A stretch of DNA of 6,404 bases from Bacteroidota bacterium (GTDB taxonomy: Bacteria > Bacteroidota > Bacteroidia > Chitinophagales > LD1), in the NCBI GenBank assembly GCA_947457525.1, contig CANGXE010000095.1, positions 1-6,404 of the forward strand, read 5' to 3'. Below the pieces are notes generated by a model. It searched no databases. It was not told the origin of the DNA and worked only from the letters and a program-made list of their open reading frames with translations. Positions within the stretch are counted from its first letter, which is position 1, and every line of letters starts with the position of its first letter. Both the position numbers and the translations under genes were made by a program. Positions 5,815-6,404 of this stretch are shown one piece after another.

Positions 5815-6404
5815 ATGAAAATTCTTGTTCCTATAGCTAAAGTTCCAGATACGACTTCAAAAATCGCATTCACGGACAATAACACTAAATTCAATACGGA
5901 TGGTGTTACTTTCATTATGAATCCAACAGATGAGTGGTACGCCCTAGTTCGCGCTTGCGAGTTAAAAGAAGCTAACGGTGGCGAAGTGACTGTTATCCAC
6001 GTGGGTGGTGCAGACTCGGAGCAAATCATCCGCAAAGCATTGGCCATTGGCGCAGACAAAGCGGTTCGCGTAGATGCTGATCCAACAGATGCATATTTTG
6101 TTGCCGCTCAGATTGCAGAGCACGCAAAAACAGAAAACTATGATTTGATTATAGCCGGAAAAGAAACCATTGACTACAATAGTTTCGAGGTAGGTGGCAT
6201 GATTGCTGAGTTCTTGGACTTGCCAGCTGTGGCTTTAGTTCAAAAGTTAGACATTTCCGGTGGAGTAGCCACTATAAAAAGAGAGATTGAAGGTGGAACA
6301 GAAACTGTAGAAGTAAAACTTCCATTGGTGATTTGCGCACAAAAAGAATTGGCTGAAGCACGCATTCCAAACATGAAAGGTATCATGGGCGCTCGTTCTA
6401 AGCC
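5815..6404 (+). CDS. etfB: Electron transfer flavoprotein beta subunit, 3' truncated
   Basis: EtfB pairs with EtfA to carry electrons from acyl-CoA and other flavin dehydrogenases toward the quinone pool; beta binds AMP and alpha holds FAD. The window holds 196 codons plus two bases, and the usual length is about 245-260, so roughly a fifth is missing. Diagnostic segments: MKILVPIAKVPD (1-12); NPTDEWYALVRACELKE (36-52); an AMP-binding region with AGKETIDYNSFEVGGMIAE (114-132) followed by LDLP; and the beta-subunit signature IKREIEGGTETVEV (154-167) with KLPLVI (168-173). It ends in IMGARSK, where the family normally continues with Pro. The ATG is the first in frame after the candidate promoter. 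An etfA gene is expected just to the right. Codon choice looks less AT-biased than in the minus-strand neighbours, fitting high expression. FixA-type paralogues are the main alternative name. Confidence 0.95.
   Translation, partial: MKILVPIAKVPDTTSKIAFTDNNTKFNTDGVTFIMNPTDEWYALVRACELKEANGGEVTVIHVGGADSEQIIRKALAIGADKAVRVDADPTDAYFVAAQIAEHAKTENYDLIIAGKETIDYNSFEVGGMIAEFLDLPAVALVQKLDISGGVATIKREIEGGTETVEVKLPLVICAQKELAEARIPNMKGIMGARSK

Noticed and set aside
5709..6059. 116-codon minus-strand reading frame opposite etfB
   Set aside because: It lies antisense to a clear EtfB coding sequence and across its promoter, and its translation resembles no family I recognise.
1..6404. Defence system, mobile element, CRISPR array or RNA gene
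   Set aside because: I found no transposase, integrase, nuclease, reverse transcriptase, spaced repeats or tRNA-like cloverleaf; nearly all bases are accounted for by core genes.

Overview
The window looks like an ordinary chromosomal segment from a member of the Bacteroidota. I infer this from three things. The base composition is AT-rich and there are no clear Shine-Dalgarno sequences before the starts. Two promoter candidates resemble the TTTG / TAnnTTTG type used by this phylum. The proteins also resemble Bacteroidota versions of their families: the DoxX/MauE plus thioredoxin-like fusion (BT_3928 type), a DppB-like permease with a long outer loop, and a lysine-rich TilS. I cannot name a genus. 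The segment carries six complete or nearly complete genes plus a truncated etfB, and it is densely coding, with no gap above about 100 bases.

Layout: bases 1-2908 (+ strand) are a tight three-gene run, presumably one operon whose promoter lies left of the window. It holds a membrane DoxX/MauE-thioredoxin-like protein cut off at its 5' end, a DppB/OppB-type ABC permease starting 2 nt after it, and shikimate kinase (aroK) starting 6 nt after that. Bases 2905-5712 (- strand) are read right to left: a small TPR protein, tilS (tRNA-Ile lysidine synthetase) overlapping it by 8 nt, then, after an 89-nt gap with its own -7-like box, a coiled-coil protein I do not recognise by name (weakly DUF349-like). 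The stop codons of aroK and the coiled-coil gene overlap tail to tail by 4 nt. Bases 5713-5814 form a 102-nt divergent intergenic region with a good candidate promoter for etfB. etfB (electron transfer flavoprotein beta subunit) begins at 5815 and runs off the right edge.

The genes do not form one pathway. They cover envelope redox and transport, aromatic amino acid synthesis, tRNA modification (reading of AUA codons) and flavin-based electron transfer. I see no mobile element, CRISPR array, toxin-antitoxin pair, RNA gene or defence system. The parts most worth a second look are the unassigned coiled-coil gene with its duplicated upstream motif, the redox-like membrane fusion with no CxxC in its thioredoxin-like half, and the lone permease with an enlarged outer loop. 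Lower-ranked items are the tandem slippery A-tracts in tilS and the convergent stop-codon overlap.
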